DNA from: Streptomyces echinatus
Lineage (GTDB): Bacteria; Actinomycetota; Actinomycetes; Streptomycetales; Streptomycetaceae
Assembly: GCF_014203595.1 (NCBI RefSeq)
Contig: NZ_JACHJK010000022.1
Coordinates: 32,647 to 96,646, forward strand
Length of the DNA: 64,000 nt
Direction: 5' to 3'
Each line of letters opens with the position of its first letter. Position 1 is the first letter of the stretch. A program made the translations under genes and the position numbers. Below, piece after piece: positions 35,713-44,952 of the stretch. Under the pieces are notes generated by a model, which was given only the letters and a program-made list of their open reading frames with translations, ran no database searches and was not told the origin of the DNA.

Positions 35713-36123
35713 CGCTTGCCTGCTTCGCCTTCGTGGCGGTCGAGTTCGGACAGCAGGCGCCGCAGCGATGTCCTGGTGGTGTGGATCTCCTCGTCGGGGA
35801 TGGCCGCGAAGAGGGTGCGGTGCAGTTGTTCGGCTCTGGCGGTGACGCGGGCGAGTGACTCCCTGCCGCGGGGCGTGAGGGTGAGGAGGGGGGAGCCGCG
35901 GTGGTCCGGGTTGGACTCGTAGGTGGCGAGGCGCTGGGCGACGAGGTCGTTGGCGACACGCTGAACGTTCTGACGGCTGACGCCGAGCCGCCGCGCGGCC
36001 TGGGGCACGGTGAGCGGGTCCTCTGAGGCTGCGCTGAGGACCTGCCATCGGGCCTGGGTGAGGCCTTCCGCGGCGGCGGTCTGCTCGCCGAGCCGGCGCA
36101 GGGCGCCGGCTGCCTCGAAGACG
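35709..36123 (-). pseudogene. MarR-family regulator lacking its 5' end
   Basis: The frame carries a clear MarR winged helix (LTVPQAARRLGVSRQNVQRV, then SPLLTLTPRGRESLARV) and ends at 35709. Upstream it reads VFEAAGALRRLGEQTAAAEG, the first helix of such proteins, then meets a TAG with no start codon. The missing beginning lies at a junction with the hemerythrin-like gene on the other strand. A short product from an internal ATG at 36008 would lack the dimerisation helix. Confidence 0.75.
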
Positions 36124-36147
36124 TCGGCAATCTACCGGAACGTGCAT

Positions 36148-36777
36148 ATGGGACAGCGTGCGCGGCTGTTCGCCCTCGCCACCGAACTCGGCACCGCGGA
36201 CATCACCCACAGCGGCGCCGCCACCGAGCAGGCGCAACGCTGCCTGGCCATGACCCAGGAACTGCGCGAGCACGCCGACCACGAGGACACCTTCATCCAC
36301 CAGCTCCTGCGGGAGCGGGCCCCCGAAGCGGCCGACGCTCTGGACGCCGAGCACATACGCCTCGACGCCGCCTTCACCACCCTCGACGAGCGGGCACGAT
36401 CGCTGCCCGACACCCCCGCCGAGGACCTGCTGGAGGCCCAGCATGCGCGCGCCTACCTCGCACACCTTCACCTCGAGGAGACGGTCGCCATGCCGGCGCT
36501 GTGGCAGCACGCCGCAGACACCGAGCTGGGCGCCGTCCTCACTGCCTTTCGTGCCTCCCGCACCCCCGAGGAGGCTCTTATCGACCTTCGCCGGATGCTC
36601 CCCGCACTGCCGCCCGCAGTGCGGGCAGTGATCGCACGGGCGGTCGTCGAGGCGGCACCGGGCCAGGAGGCCGGCCTCCTGGCCGAGGCCACCACCACCC
36701 TCAGTCCCAGCCAGCGCCAGCGGCTGTACGACGACCTTGGCGTGCCGGAGACCTGGGCCCTCCAGACCCAGCCCTGA
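36148..36777 (+). CDS. Hemerythrin-domain protein, probably 5'-truncated
   Basis: 209 aa from ATG 36148. The four-helix hemerythrin fold shows the iron-ligand positions HADHEDTFIH and, later, YLAHLHLEETVAMPALWQ. The codons before the ATG read IYRNVH, the normal start of helix 1 (an IH-xxx-R-xx-LF pattern), so the natural start lay further upstream and has been lost together with the start of the divergent MarR gene. It may still be translated without the first iron ligand. Possible role: oxygen or nitric-oxide sensing. Confidence 0.65.
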   Translation: MGQRARLFALATELGTADITHSGAATEQAQRCLAMTQELREHADHEDTFIHQLLRERAPEAADALDAEHIRLDAAFTTLDERARSLPDTPAEDLLEAQHARAYLAHLHLEETVAMPALWQHAADTELGAVLTAFRASRTPEEALIDLRRMLPALPPAVRAVIARAVVEAAPGQEAGLLAEATTTLSPSQRQRLYDDLGVPETWALQTQP

Positions 36778-36779
36778 CA

Positions 36780-37360
36780 TGCCCACGGGTGCGGTCCCTC
36801 CAGTCCCACCAGCGCCGACACCTGGCGCGCGCTCGGCCACGCACGGGTCCCTGTCAGTTCGCCGGAGTAGGCGGGAGAGGGCCGGCGAGCACGCACCGGG
36901 CCCGTGCCGGGCAGCGACACCGCGGAGCTCACGGCCCAGTTCTCCGCCGGCAGGGGGGAGCGCCGCCGGGCCTCGGCTTTGCCCGCCGGTGCGGGCGGTA
37001 TGCCGCTTGGACCGGCCAGCGGCCAGGCATGTGCGTACGGTCGGGGTACGGCTTATGTACGGCTCTGGTGCGGTGCGGGGGTCGGTCGAGGGTGCGGCGC
37101 GTATGGGGGGCGCGGACGCCATGGCAGGGGCAGGGGGCGCGGACGCCATGGCAGGGGCGCCGCAGCGCTAGATCCCGCTAGATCCCGCCCGGTCCCGGCC
37201 CGCCCCCGATGGGCGAGTCCTGGTACGCCGGGAGCCGCACGGCCTCCCACAGCGCTGGCGGGCGACGGCATCAGGGGACGAGGAGCTGGGAGGGTCCTGG
37301 CCGCCGTCCGCCGAGGGCAGCCGGTGCCCGTGCCGTGCCGCCGGTACGTCAAGCAGCTCC
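36780..37360. other. Stretch without a recognisable gene; contains a 27-base tandem repeat
   Basis: No frame resembles a known protein. At 37106-37132 and 37133-37157 a 27-base G-rich unit with the core cgcggacgccatggcagggg is repeated in tandem, followed by two copies of ctagatcccg. Confidence 0.5.
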
Positions 37361-37364
37361 TCGC

Positions 37365-37793
37365 TCATCCCGTCGGCTCGTTCAGGCGTTGGAGCAGTTT
37401 CAGCAGCGTCCTCCGCTCCCCCTCCTCCAGCCCGGCGAAGCACTCCGCCAGCACCCGGTCCGCCACCTCGTGCCCGGCCGCGAGCACTCGCTCCCCGGCT
37501 TCCGTCAGGTGGTGCTCGATGCGGCGGCCGCGGCCCGGGCGCCGGTCGACCAGGCCTTGAGACGTGAGCCGACCCGCCAGCGTGCCGAAGGCCTGTTCGG
37601 TCTGGAAGGTGGCCGCGGCCAGCTCGCGGGCCGATGCACCCGGCGTCAGGCTGATCGCGCGGAGTGCGTCCCACTGGGCGAGCGTGGTGCCGACCTCGGT
37701 CAACGCGCCGTCGAGCGACCGGTGTTGGCGGTACTGGGTCTGCTTCACCGCCCGGCCGAGAATGTGGAGCTGAACGTGCAGGTCATCGCGCAT
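37365..37793 (-). CDS. MarR-family regulator
   Basis: 142 aa from ATG 37793. The winged helix is GASARELAAATFQTEQAFGT with wing residues RRPGRGRRIEHHLTEAGERV. It is divergent from an alpha/beta hydrolase whose start is 63 bases away. The intergenic region holds a palindrome that is its likely operator. Confidence 0.9.
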   Translation of the reverse strand: MRDDLHVQLHILGRAVKQTQYRQHRSLDGALTEVGTTLAQWDALRAISLTPGASARELAAATFQTEQAFGTLAGRLTSQGLVDRRPGRGRRIEHHLTEAGERVLAAGHEVADRVLAECFAGLEEGERRTLLKLLQRLNEPTG

Positions 37794-37813
37794 GGGCCAA
37801 GCCTACCCCGCAG

Positions 37814-37847
37814 ACTAAGCTAGCTTATATAAAGATGTTTAGTTACT
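37814..37847. promoter_or_regulatory. Operator between marR and the hydrolase gene
   Basis: TAAGCTAGCTTA (37816-37827) is a perfect 12-base palindrome. An ACTAA...TTAGT pair frames it over a wider, unusually A+T-rich stretch containing TATATAAAG. It lies midway between the divergent starts and probably overlaps both promoters. Confidence 0.7.
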
Positions 37848-37855
37848 GTGGCGCC

Positions 37856-38599
37856 ATGACTACCGACATCAAGCCCTCAGACCACGCCCGCCGACCCGTC
37901 CTCGTCCTGCACGGCGGCGGAGGCCCCGCCACCGTCGCAGGGCTGGCCCAGCACTTCTCCTCGGCCGAGGCGCCCACCCTCGCCCCCGTCCACCCCGGCT
38001 GGGACGGCACGCCGCGTCCCGACTGGTGCACGGGCATCGACGACCTCGCCCTCACCTACCTGCACCTCCTGGAGGACAGCGACCTGACCGACGTGGTGGT
38101 CGTGGGCTCCTCCCTCGGGGGATGGGTCGCCGCCGAGATGGCCGTACGGGACAACGCCCGGCGCATCGGCCGGCTCGTGCTGATCGACGCCGTCGGCATC
38201 GACGTCCCATCCGAGCCGATCACCGACTTCTTCGCGCTCGACCCGCGCGCCGCCGCCGAACACTCCTGGCACGAGCCCGACCGCTTCTACGCCGACCCCG
38301 CCACCCTCCCCGCCGAGGAACTCGCGCGCCGCCAGGGGAACATGGCCACCATGCGCCTGCTCGCCGGCGACCCGTACATGCACGATCCCAAGCTGATGCG
38401 ACGCCTGGGGCGGGTACGGCAGCCCGCGCTGCTCGTGTGGGGGGAGAGCGACCGGATCGTCACGCCGGAGTACGGGGCGGCGTACGCGAAGGTCTTCGGG
38501 AACGGACGCCTGGAGGTCGTGCCCGAGGCAGGTCACCTCCCGCACATCGAGCAGCCGGACGCCACCTTCGCCCTGATCGACGCCTGGCTGCGGGCCTAG
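37856..38599 (+). CDS. Alpha/beta-fold hydrolase
   Basis: 247 aa from ATG 37856. The oxyanion loop is VLVLHGGGGP. The nucleophile elbow is VVVGSSLGGWVA (Ser in GSSLGG). The acid is probably the Asp in LLVWGESDRIVTP and the base His lies in VVPEAGHLPHIEQP. All catalytic elements of the esterase/epoxide-hydrolase-like branch are present. Control by the divergent MarR protein suggests induction by a phenolic or similar compound; the substrate is unknown. Confidence 0.92.
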   Translation: MTTDIKPSDHARRPVLVLHGGGGPATVAGLAQHFSSAEAPTLAPVHPGWDGTPRPDWCTGIDDLALTYLHLLEDSDLTDVVVVGSSLGGWVAAEMAVRDNARRIGRLVLIDAVGIDVPSEPITDFFALDPRAAAEHSWHEPDRFYADPATLPAEELARRQGNMATMRLLAGDPYMHDPKLMRRLGRVRQPALLVWGESDRIVTPEYGAAYAKVFGNGRLEVVPEAGHLPHIEQPDATFALIDAWLRA

Positions 38600-39050
38600 A
38601 CGGCGTTGGTCGTGGCGGTCACCTTCCTGGTGGCCTCGGCACCGCTGTACGTCGGTGGCTACCACGGTTGCGCTCTTGTCGGAGCAGTCATCGCCGTGTG
38701 CCTCTGGCAGCGCCGGGACCGGCCTCCTTGCAGAGGGGCCGATCCGGCCACCACCACACGGCCCCGTCTGCCTCTCTTGGTGCACGGTCCCGGCGGGGTA
38801 TGGTCCGCATCCCCTGGCCCGCACCGCCCCCCGCCGCGAAGCTGGCCGCCTGGCACCGCACGCTCGACGGACCGCCCTCGCCGCCGGGCTGCGCGCGCTG
38901 CGCCTGACCCTCAGCTCCTACTGCGCCCTCTGCCCGCCGGCACCGCGGCGGCCGCCGACCGCGCCGAGGTCTTGGCGCTGCCGGAGAAACTGCACGCCCC
39001 ATCGGCCAGTTGGGGTTGAGGCGCTCTTGCCGACCGGTTCTACGCTGGAT
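38600..39050. other. Stretch with only a possible membrane-protein remnant
   Basis: Near 38606-38710 a frame reads VVAVTFLVASAPLYVGGYHG followed by a second hydrophobic stretch and WQRRDR, like the end of a small membrane protein, but without a convincing start. The remainder holds nothing recognisable. Confidence 0.35.
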
Positions 39051-39052
39051 GC

Positions 39053-39709
39053 ATGGCCACCGATCCCTTACTCAGACATGGCCCCGACTCGACGGATCTG
39101 GTCCTGCGCGGCGGCTCGCCGGCCGGGCCGGCGCGGATCGCGCTGAGTTCGGCGGGACCGGCGCTGTTCACTCCGCTCGCCCTGGTCGTGCCGACCCTGC
39201 TCGTCGCCTTCTGGATGGCGTTGGCCGGGGCGCGGGCGTCGACCGTCTTCGTGGTGGTGGGGGTGATCGTCGGGCTGGAGTACCTGCTCGGTTGGTCGGC
39301 GGTGGCCTTTTCCCGAGCCCGCCGCATCCTGCGGGTGGAGTTCGCGCCCGCCGGGGTGCCCGCGTCCCTGCGGTTGGTCCGGACTGCCGGGCCGGACGAC
39401 TGGCTGCCCGTCGACACCCTGCGCGAGGTGCGGCTGACGCACGAGGTGGTGGAGCCGTACGAGGGGGACCGCAAGCCGGCCGTCTCCACGCTCGTGCTGG
39501 AACTCGTCCTGCGGGGCGGCCGGGAGCGGCTCGTCCAGCTCCCGTTCGGCGGCGACCCGCAGCGGCTCGCCGACGCGCTGGAGGCCCTGCTCGGTCCGGC
39601 CGGGGTCGTGGTGGAGCTGCGCTCCGAGCACAGCACGCGCCCTCGGCCGCTGTCCAACTCCAACTGGACCTCCGGTGGTTCGGCTTCAGTCGGCTCGGCC
39701 GGCGGCTGA
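39053..39709 (+). CDS. Membrane protein of unknown function, 218 aa
   Basis: From ATG 39053 the protein has two membrane helices near the N-terminus (LALVVPTLLVAFWMALAG and VFVVVGVIVGLEYLLGWSAV). A cytoplasmic domain of beta strands follows (LREVRLTHEVVEPYEGDRKP, then STLVLELVLRGG) that resembles a PH-like fold, as in other small bacterial membrane proteins. The last 20 residues are Ser/Gly-rich. No named family. Confidence 0.7.
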   Translation: MATDPLLRHGPDSTDLVLRGGSPAGPARIALSSAGPALFTPLALVVPTLLVAFWMALAGARASTVFVVVGVIVGLEYLLGWSAVAFSRARRILRVEFAPAGVPASLRLVRTAGPDDWLPVDTLREVRLTHEVVEPYEGDRKPAVSTLVLELVLRGGRERLVQLPFGGDPQRLADALEALLGPAGVVVELRSEHSTRPRPLSNSNWTSGGSASVGSAGG

Positions 39710-39741
39710 CCCCAGGCTGTCCGTGGCGCTCCCCGGCCGAG

Positions 39742-39991
39742 GAGCGGCGCGGGATCCGGGCAGTGATCCCGCAGCCCGTCGACCAGGCCGCGAACCCGCA
39801 AGCGGCGCGGCCGGCTCGGTGGCCGTCCGCCGGCCTTCGACCCCGAGGCCTACAAACACCGCAACACCGTCGAGCGGTGCATCAACAGGCTCAAGCAGTG
39901 GCGCGGCCCAGCCACTCGCTACGACAAGAGCGCCACCATCTACCTCGCCGGACTCCACATCGCTGCCATCTTCATCTGGTCAGCAAGATGA
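39742..39991 (+). pseudogene. IS5-family transposase C-terminal fragment
   Basis: The frame reads GIRAVIPQPVDQAANPQ and then GGRPPAFDPEAYKHRNTVER and CINRLKQWRG, ending IAAIFIWSAR. This is the DDE C-terminus (with the Glu in NTVER) of IS5-group transposases. The N-terminal two thirds are missing. Confidence 0.85.
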
Positions 39992-39999
39992 TCCGAAAG

Positions 40000-40935
40000 A
40001 AACTGCCCAGGTGAACCGGATGATGAGCAACCACTTCACCACGACGCAGTGCGCGGACATGGCGTCCGACGCCGCACCCCCGAGCACCTTTGGCTGGGCC
40101 GGCATCCGGCGCGGTGGGCCAGGGCAGGGCTGTCAGCGTTTGACGCGGTTGCGGACGGCGAGGACGGCCAGGCCCATCAGGACGGGTTCGGTCAGGCGGG
40201 AGACGTCGGGCCGCTGGGGCGCGGCTTCGGTGGCGGGTTGTCGTGCCGTTCGGTCGGGGCGGCGGCGTGGGTCGGGCCGCACGCGCCTCACCCGTCGGCA
40301 GCGTCAGGCGCTGGCGCGCACCGCGTGCTCTGGCTTCATCGCCGGCGCCACCCGTGCCTCGTCACGTGGCTCCATGGCCGCTCTGCCCGTCCGCCGTCCG
40401 GTCGCCGGTTGTCGCCCGCCGTCTGGTGCTGCCGCCGCCCGCCCGGTCGTCGGCAGCCGCCGTGCTGTCGTGCCGCCGTCCCGCTGCCGGGCCGTGGTCC
40501 CGCCGCCTGCCGGCGGCCACCCGCCCGTGCTCCGGCCGTCCGCCGCTGCGGGCCGCTGTGCGCCGCCGTGCCGCTGTGGGCTGGCTGGCAGGCGGCCGTG
40601 GTCCCGCTGCCGCGGGCCGTCCGCCGCCGCTCGGCCTCTGCTGCCCTGGGTCCGTCTCGTGCTGCTGCCTTGTCGGCGCCGTCGCGCTCTGCCCGGCCGC
40701 GGCCCGGTCGCCGGTTGTCGCTCGCCGTCTGGTGCCCGTCGACTTCTACGGCCTTACCCAGATCCGCATGACCGCCCAGCCGAGGGTGAAGAACCCGCTG
40801 GGGTCCTCCCCGCCGGCGCGGGAGTGCCGCGGGCCTCGGCCCGATGATCTTCACTGCCAGGATCATCACGTTGGTGCGTCGCCCGGCCTCAGGGCCGCCC
40901 GAAAGGTGCGAACTCGTGCGGTGCGGGGGTGCGTC
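40000..40935. other. Repeat-rich, very G+C-rich stretch without a gene
   Basis: About 930 bases with no recognisable protein except a possible short membrane tail on the minus strand at about 40137-40215 (VLMGLAVLAVRNRVKR). A stretch of about 30 bases (core ccggtcgccggttgtcgc) occurs at about 40388 and again at about 40704. Confidence 0.5.
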
Positions 40936-40940
40936 AGGGT

Positions 40941-43166
40941 TCAGGTGGGTGTGGTGAGTCGTGTGAGTGCCGCGTCGTACCGTGCCTGAACTTCTGGGTT
41001 CGCCGATGCCCGCAGGAGGGCGGTGAGTGCCCGTAGCGCGCCGTCGTCGTAGCCGGCCGATTCCGCTTCCCGGGCGGCGAGGTCGAGCTGGGTGATGCCC
41101 TCGGCCTGTTTTCCGAGTCCGAGCAGTGCTTCTCCCTTGATGACGAGCAGCAGGATGTGGGGGATGTCGGTTGTCCCGGGTCGGCGCTCGAAGGCCAGGG
41201 CGTGGGTCGCAGTGGCGAGGGCTTGGTGCCAGTGTCCGGCGTCGGCCTGATGGCGGGCGAGGTGCTGTGTGGCGAGGCGTTCCATCCTGCGGTCGCCGAT
41301 CTGGCGGGCCAGGTCGGCCGCGCGTTCGCAGCAATGGGCGGCCTCTTCGAGGCCGCCCAGGGAAGCTTGGGCCATGGCCAGCACGATCAGGGCGTTGGCC
41401 TCGGCGAACGCGTCGCCGGCGCGGGCGGCGAGTGCGGACGCGGCCTCGAGGTGGACGAGTGCTTCCGGGGTGCGGTCTTCCTCGGTCAGGACCCAGCCGA
41501 GGATGTTGAGCACCCGGGCCTCGCCGTGCTCGTCGGCGTCGGCGCGCGTGGCCGTGAGGGCGGTCTGCAGGAGCGGGGCCCAGCCGTCGCGCACGCGCCA
41601 CACGATCAGCGGCCACATCGTCATGACGATGCGCCAGGTCCTGTCGTGCAGTTGGGCGGCGTCGGCCGCGGCGACCGCTTGGGTGAGGTTGTCGCGCTCG
41701 GCGGCGTACCAGGCCACGGCGGCGGAGCGATCGTCGAACCTTCGCACCGCAGCGGGCGGGAGAAAGTCGGACGGGAGCGGGAAGCAGTCCTCAGAGCCGG
41801 GTTCGGCCGCCGCCACGGCCCCGGTGGCCGTGGCGATGTAGTGGTCGAGAACGCGCTTGAGGGCGTCGGGGTGGGCGTCCAGGCCGCGGGCGTAGAGCCG
41901 CACGAGGTCGTGCATCGCCCACCGGCCGGGCGCCGTTTCGGTGAGCAGGTGCGCGGCCGTCAGATGCTCCAGGGCGCTCTCGACGGCCGCCGGATCCGTG
42001 CCCGCCAGGGCGGCCGCCGCGTACCGGTCGACGTGTGTGCCCGGGTGACGGCCGAGATGGGCGAACACCCCGGAGATGTGCGCCGGAAGCTGCTGCAGTG
42101 TCAGGTGCAGTGCGGCGCGGACACCGGTGTCCTCCAGGTCGAGCAGGCTCAGGCGGCGTGTTCGGTCTGACAGTTCGGCGGCCATCGAGTCCAGTGACCA
42201 GTCGGGCCGGCCGGCGAGGCGGGCGGCCACCACCCGCAGGGCCAGCGGCAGCCCGCCGCACAGCTCGGCCAGGCGGAGCGCGGCCGCCGGCTCGGCGTGC
42301 ACCCGGTGCGTGCCGAGGACCCGGGCCAGGAGAGCGGTGCCGTCCGGGGGAGCGAGGACGTCGACGGCGACGGGCCGGGCGGAGTCGCTGACGATCAGCC
42401 CTGGCAGCCGGTGCCTGCTGGTGACGACGGTGACGCAGCGGTCACCGCCAGGCAGGAGCGGCCTGACCTGTTCGGAGTCGCGGGCGTTGTCGAGGACGAC
42501 CAGCAGCCGGCGGTCGGCGGCCAACGACCGAAACAGTGCGGCCGCGCCGTTCTCCGACTCCGGTATCCGCTCAAGCGGCACGCCCAAGGCCGCCAAGAAC
42601 TCGCGCAGCACCTCGACGGCGGCCGGCTCGCCCATGTCGCTGAAGCCGCGCAGGTCGGCATAGAGGCGCCCGTCGGTGAGTCCGGCGGGGTCGCCGTGGG
42701 CCCAGCGCAGGACCAGGGCGGTCTTCCCCACCCCGGCGGGCCCGACGACCAAGCAGACCGGGGCCTCGCCCGCGGTGGCCCGGGCCAGGGCTGCGAGCTC
42801 CGACGCCCGGCCGTGGAAGCCGCGCGGTGCGCGCGGCAGCAGGTCAGGTGCACGCGTGGTCATGGCGGCCGCCGGCTCGGCGGCGGACAGCCGGTCGGCG
42901 TCCGCCGACCGGCAGGGGCGGGGCCGGCCAAGGCTCGCGGCCTCCTCCAGCTCGCCGGCCCCAGCCGCATCCAGGCCCAGCGCCTCCGCCAGCGCCCGCA
43001 CCGTACGACGCTGGGGGCCCCGGGTCCGCCCGCGCTCCATGTCGGCCAGTGCCCGCACGCTCACCCCGGCCTCGTGGGACAGCGCCTCCTGGCTCAGTCC
43101 GGCGTTCACCCGCAAGGCCCGCAACCGCTGCCCGAAGTTCCGGCCCGACAACGTGCCGTCGTGCAC
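40941..43166 (-). CDS. STAND-type regulator: XRE HTH, NB-ARC NTPase, TPR repeats
   Basis: About 741 aa, starting at GTG 43166. An in-frame ATG at 43265 is unlikely because its codons run through a perfect hairpin. Domains in order: XRE helix-turn-helix (LSQEALSHEAGVSVRALADM, residues about 18-37), an NB-ARC NTPase with P-loop VVGPAGVGKTAL and Walker B LLVVLDNARD, a winged-helix segment, and at least five TPR-like repeats in the C-terminal 300 residues. This layout matches Streptomyces signal-transduction ATPases that bind DNA when a ligand or partner releases the TPR arm. Its target is unknown. It is divergent from a lipoprotein gene. Confidence 0.9.
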   Translation of the reverse strand: MHDGTLSGRNFGQRLRALRVNAGLSQEALSHEAGVSVRALADMERGRTRGPQRRTVRALAEALGLDAAGAGELEEAASLGRPRPCRSADADRLSAAEPAAAMTTRAPDLLPRAPRGFHGRASELAALARATAGEAPVCLVVGPAGVGKTALVLRWAHGDPAGLTDGRLYADLRGFSDMGEPAAVEVLREFLAALGVPLERIPESENGAAALFRSLAADRRLLVVLDNARDSEQVRPLLPGGDRCVTVVTSRHRLPGLIVSDSARPVAVDVLAPPDGTALLARVLGTHRVHAEPAAALRLAELCGGLPLALRVVAARLAGRPDWSLDSMAAELSDRTRRLSLLDLEDTGVRAALHLTLQQLPAHISGVFAHLGRHPGTHVDRYAAAALAGTDPAAVESALEHLTAAHLLTETAPGRWAMHDLVRLYARGLDAHPDALKRVLDHYIATATGAVAAAEPGSEDCFPLPSDFLPPAAVRRFDDRSAAVAWYAAERDNLTQAVAAADAAQLHDRTWRIVMTMWPLIVWRVRDGWAPLLQTALTATRADADEHGEARVLNILGWVLTEEDRTPEALVHLEAASALAARAGDAFAEANALIVLAMAQASLGGLEEAAHCCERAADLARQIGDRRMERLATQHLARHQADAGHWHQALATATHALAFERRPGTTDIPHILLLVIKGEALLGLGKQAEGITQLDLAAREAESAGYDDGALRALTALLRASANPEVQARYDAALTRLTTPT

Positions 43167-43205
43167 CGTGGATTTCCCCGATCGTCCCGCTCGTCCGGCT
43201 GAGAG

Positions 43206-43245
43206 CCCCCGGCAGAAGTATCGCCGACCGTACTTCTGCCGGGGG
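43206..43245. promoter_or_regulatory. Perfect 15-bp inverted repeat upstream of the STAND regulator
   Basis: Arms at 43206-43220 and 43231-43245 (CCCCCGGCAGAAGTA and its complement) enclose 10 bases, one helical turn. It lies 40 bases before the chosen GTG start and between two divergent genes. An operator for the XRE domain is more likely than a terminator here, since no gene ends nearby. Confidence 0.6.
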
Positions 43246-43458
43246 AACCGCCTGGGCGAGGACAACCGGAAGTGGTCGACTGAAGGCCGACACGGAGTGC
43301 CTGTTCACGGGCCTGCGCGGGTCCGGCCGTCCCGGCGGACGCAACCGCGGGGCACAGGGCGCACGGGCCGGGATCCCCTCCGTCGTCGACCGACCGGCAT
43401 CACCATCCGGGCCGGCGGCACCGCGCCGCGGCCCGCACCACACACGGGGGGCCTCTCC

Positions 43459-44166
43459 ATGAACACGCTGCACCGCTCCACGCTGCTCGCCGTCGCGGGC
43501 ACGGCTCTCGCCCTGTCGCTCACCGCCTGCCAGAGCGACTCCGGCAGCACGTCCTCGTCCCGGCCGGCCACCTCGGCCACGGTGGCGTCGTCCCCGGCGG
43601 CCGGCGCGACGACGGCCGCCAAGGACACGGTCGCCTCCGAGAGGCCCGGGCCGGCCGCCTCCGCGCGCTCGGCGGGGGCGAAGGGCTCCACCGGTGCCTC
43701 CTCGACCGGCGCCACCGGCTCCACCGGTGGACGCGGGACGGCCTCCACTCCGCTCTGCACCGCGCGGGACGTCCGCGTCACCGCCGCCACGCAGGACGGC
43801 CCGCCCTACACCCACATCGTCCTCACGGCGCGCAACACCTCCGGGCACTCCTGCCGGCTGACGGGCTTCCCGCACATCCAGTTCCTGGAGAGCCACAAGC
43901 AGGACGTCCCGGCCGTCGCCAAGAGCAAGCCGGTCACGCCGGTCGTGCTCACGGCCGGGGCCCCGGCCTACGCCCTGGTGAAGCTGTCGGACGGCGGGGC
44001 CGACGAGGACAACGAGCCCGTGTCGGCGTTCTCCGTGCAGGTGGAGGGCGACTCCACGGTCATCGCCGTCACCGCGCCCGGCAGCGGCGGCATCGCCGTC
44101 GACCCGGCCAAGGCCCTCACCGGCTACTGGACCCCGGAACTCCGCAACGGCGCGGACGACTTCTGA
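43459..44166 (+). CDS. DUF4232 lipoprotein
   Basis: 235 aa from ATG 43459 with a G-rich site upstream. The signal peptide ends in a lipobox LSLTAC, so Cys24 would be acylated and the protein anchored outside the membrane. A low-complexity Ser/Thr/Gly linker (to about residue 95) leads to a DUF4232 domain (CTARDVRVTAATQDGPPYTH, then NTSGHSCRLTGFPHIQFLE) with two Cys likely bonded. Function unknown; this is a common secreted module in actinobacteria. Confidence 0.88.
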   Translation: MNTLHRSTLLAVAGTALALSLTACQSDSGSTSSSRPATSATVASSPAAGATTAAKDTVASERPGPAASARSAGAKGSTGASSTGATGSTGGRGTASTPLCTARDVRVTAATQDGPPYTHIVLTARNTSGHSCRLTGFPHIQFLESHKQDVPAVAKSKPVTPVVLTAGAPAYALVKLSDGGADEDNEPVSAFSVQVEGDSTVIAVTAPGSGGIAVDPAKALTGYWTPELRNGADDF

Positions 44167-44361
44167 GTCCCGTCGGCCGAACCGGCGCAGGAGTCCTGGC
44201 TCGCACCCGCGCCGGTGCGCCCGCGGCCGACGGTCCGCGGGCGGCCGCCGTGACCGCCCCGAGCCACCGGCCGCCGTGTCCGAGCCGAGCCACCGGCCGG
44301 GCATTCGGCGCATGCGAGGAAGCCAACGGTCCGCCGGTGTCCGCCCCGCTCCACCGGGTCG

Positions 44362-44916
44362 GTGACCGGCCCGGACCCGGGGCCTCGCACCCTCGACGCC
44401 ATGCCGAGGGCTGGGCGACGCCAGAGGCGTACTCCGAGCCGTCGAGCAGGCGAACGCCGATTAAGGGAGCCGGCAACCACCACGTCGACGTCGGCCTGTC
44501 GCCGGTGCTGCTCCGGCGAACCAGCCGTCCTCGAACCGCGGCTCGGACCCGTGCGAGGCTGCTCTCAGACTCAGGTATGGGCGCCGGCCATCGCCCCGGA
44601 CGTCCTCGACTTCGGCACGCTTCAGGCCGCGGTGGCCCGGCACGCCGACAAGGTGATGGACCGGCCCGTGTACGCGCAGATCCACCACCGTGCGGCCGCG
44701 CTCATGCACCAGCTGATCCGCGTGCCGGCGCTGGAGTACGCCAACGAACTCTTCGGCGCGATTGTCGCGGCCGCGTATCTGTCGGCGTCCGGCGCGATGG
44801 TGACGGTGGATCACAAGCAGGCCGCGGACCTGGCAGAGCGGATCGCACGGGACGGGCTTGATGTGCGGGAAGTCGCGGACGAAATCAAGGGATGGACCTC
44901 CCGGCCGCAAGGCTGA
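44362..44916 (+). CDS. Doc/Fic-like toxin, probably N-terminally altered, no antitoxin
   Basis: The last 115 residues (from about 44570) align with Doc-like toxins: VLDFGTLQAAVARHADKVMD, AAALMHQLIRVPALEYANEL and the C-terminal VADEIKGW. The Fic motif region reads RVPALEYANELFGAIV; only the Asn remains of the HPFxxGN core. The upstream codons are Arg/Ser-rich and look unrelated, so the normal first 30 residues appear lost. No antitoxin gene precedes it. It is more likely a relic than an active toxin. Confidence 0.55.
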   Translation: MTGPDPGPRTLDAMPRAGRRQRRTPSRRAGERRLREPATTTSTSACRRCCSGEPAVLEPRLGPVRGCSQTQVWAPAIAPDVLDFGTLQAAVARHADKVMDRPVYAQIHHRAAALMHQLIRVPALEYANELFGAIVAAAYLSASGAMVTVDHKQAADLAERIARDGLDVREVADEIKGWTSRPQG

Positions 44917-44952
44917 GACGTACCTACGGAACTTGCCATGGCGGCAGATGGA

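Noticed and set aside
34459..37149. Minus-strand frame of 896 codons
   Set aside because: It runs antisense to the deacetylase-like and hemerythrin genes, has no recognisable domain, and its composition follows codon-position bias of the other strand.
40240..40740. Possible minisatellite-encoded protein
   Set aside because: All frames are repetitive Arg/Pro/Ala strings without a start site or motif; treated as non-coding repeat DNA.
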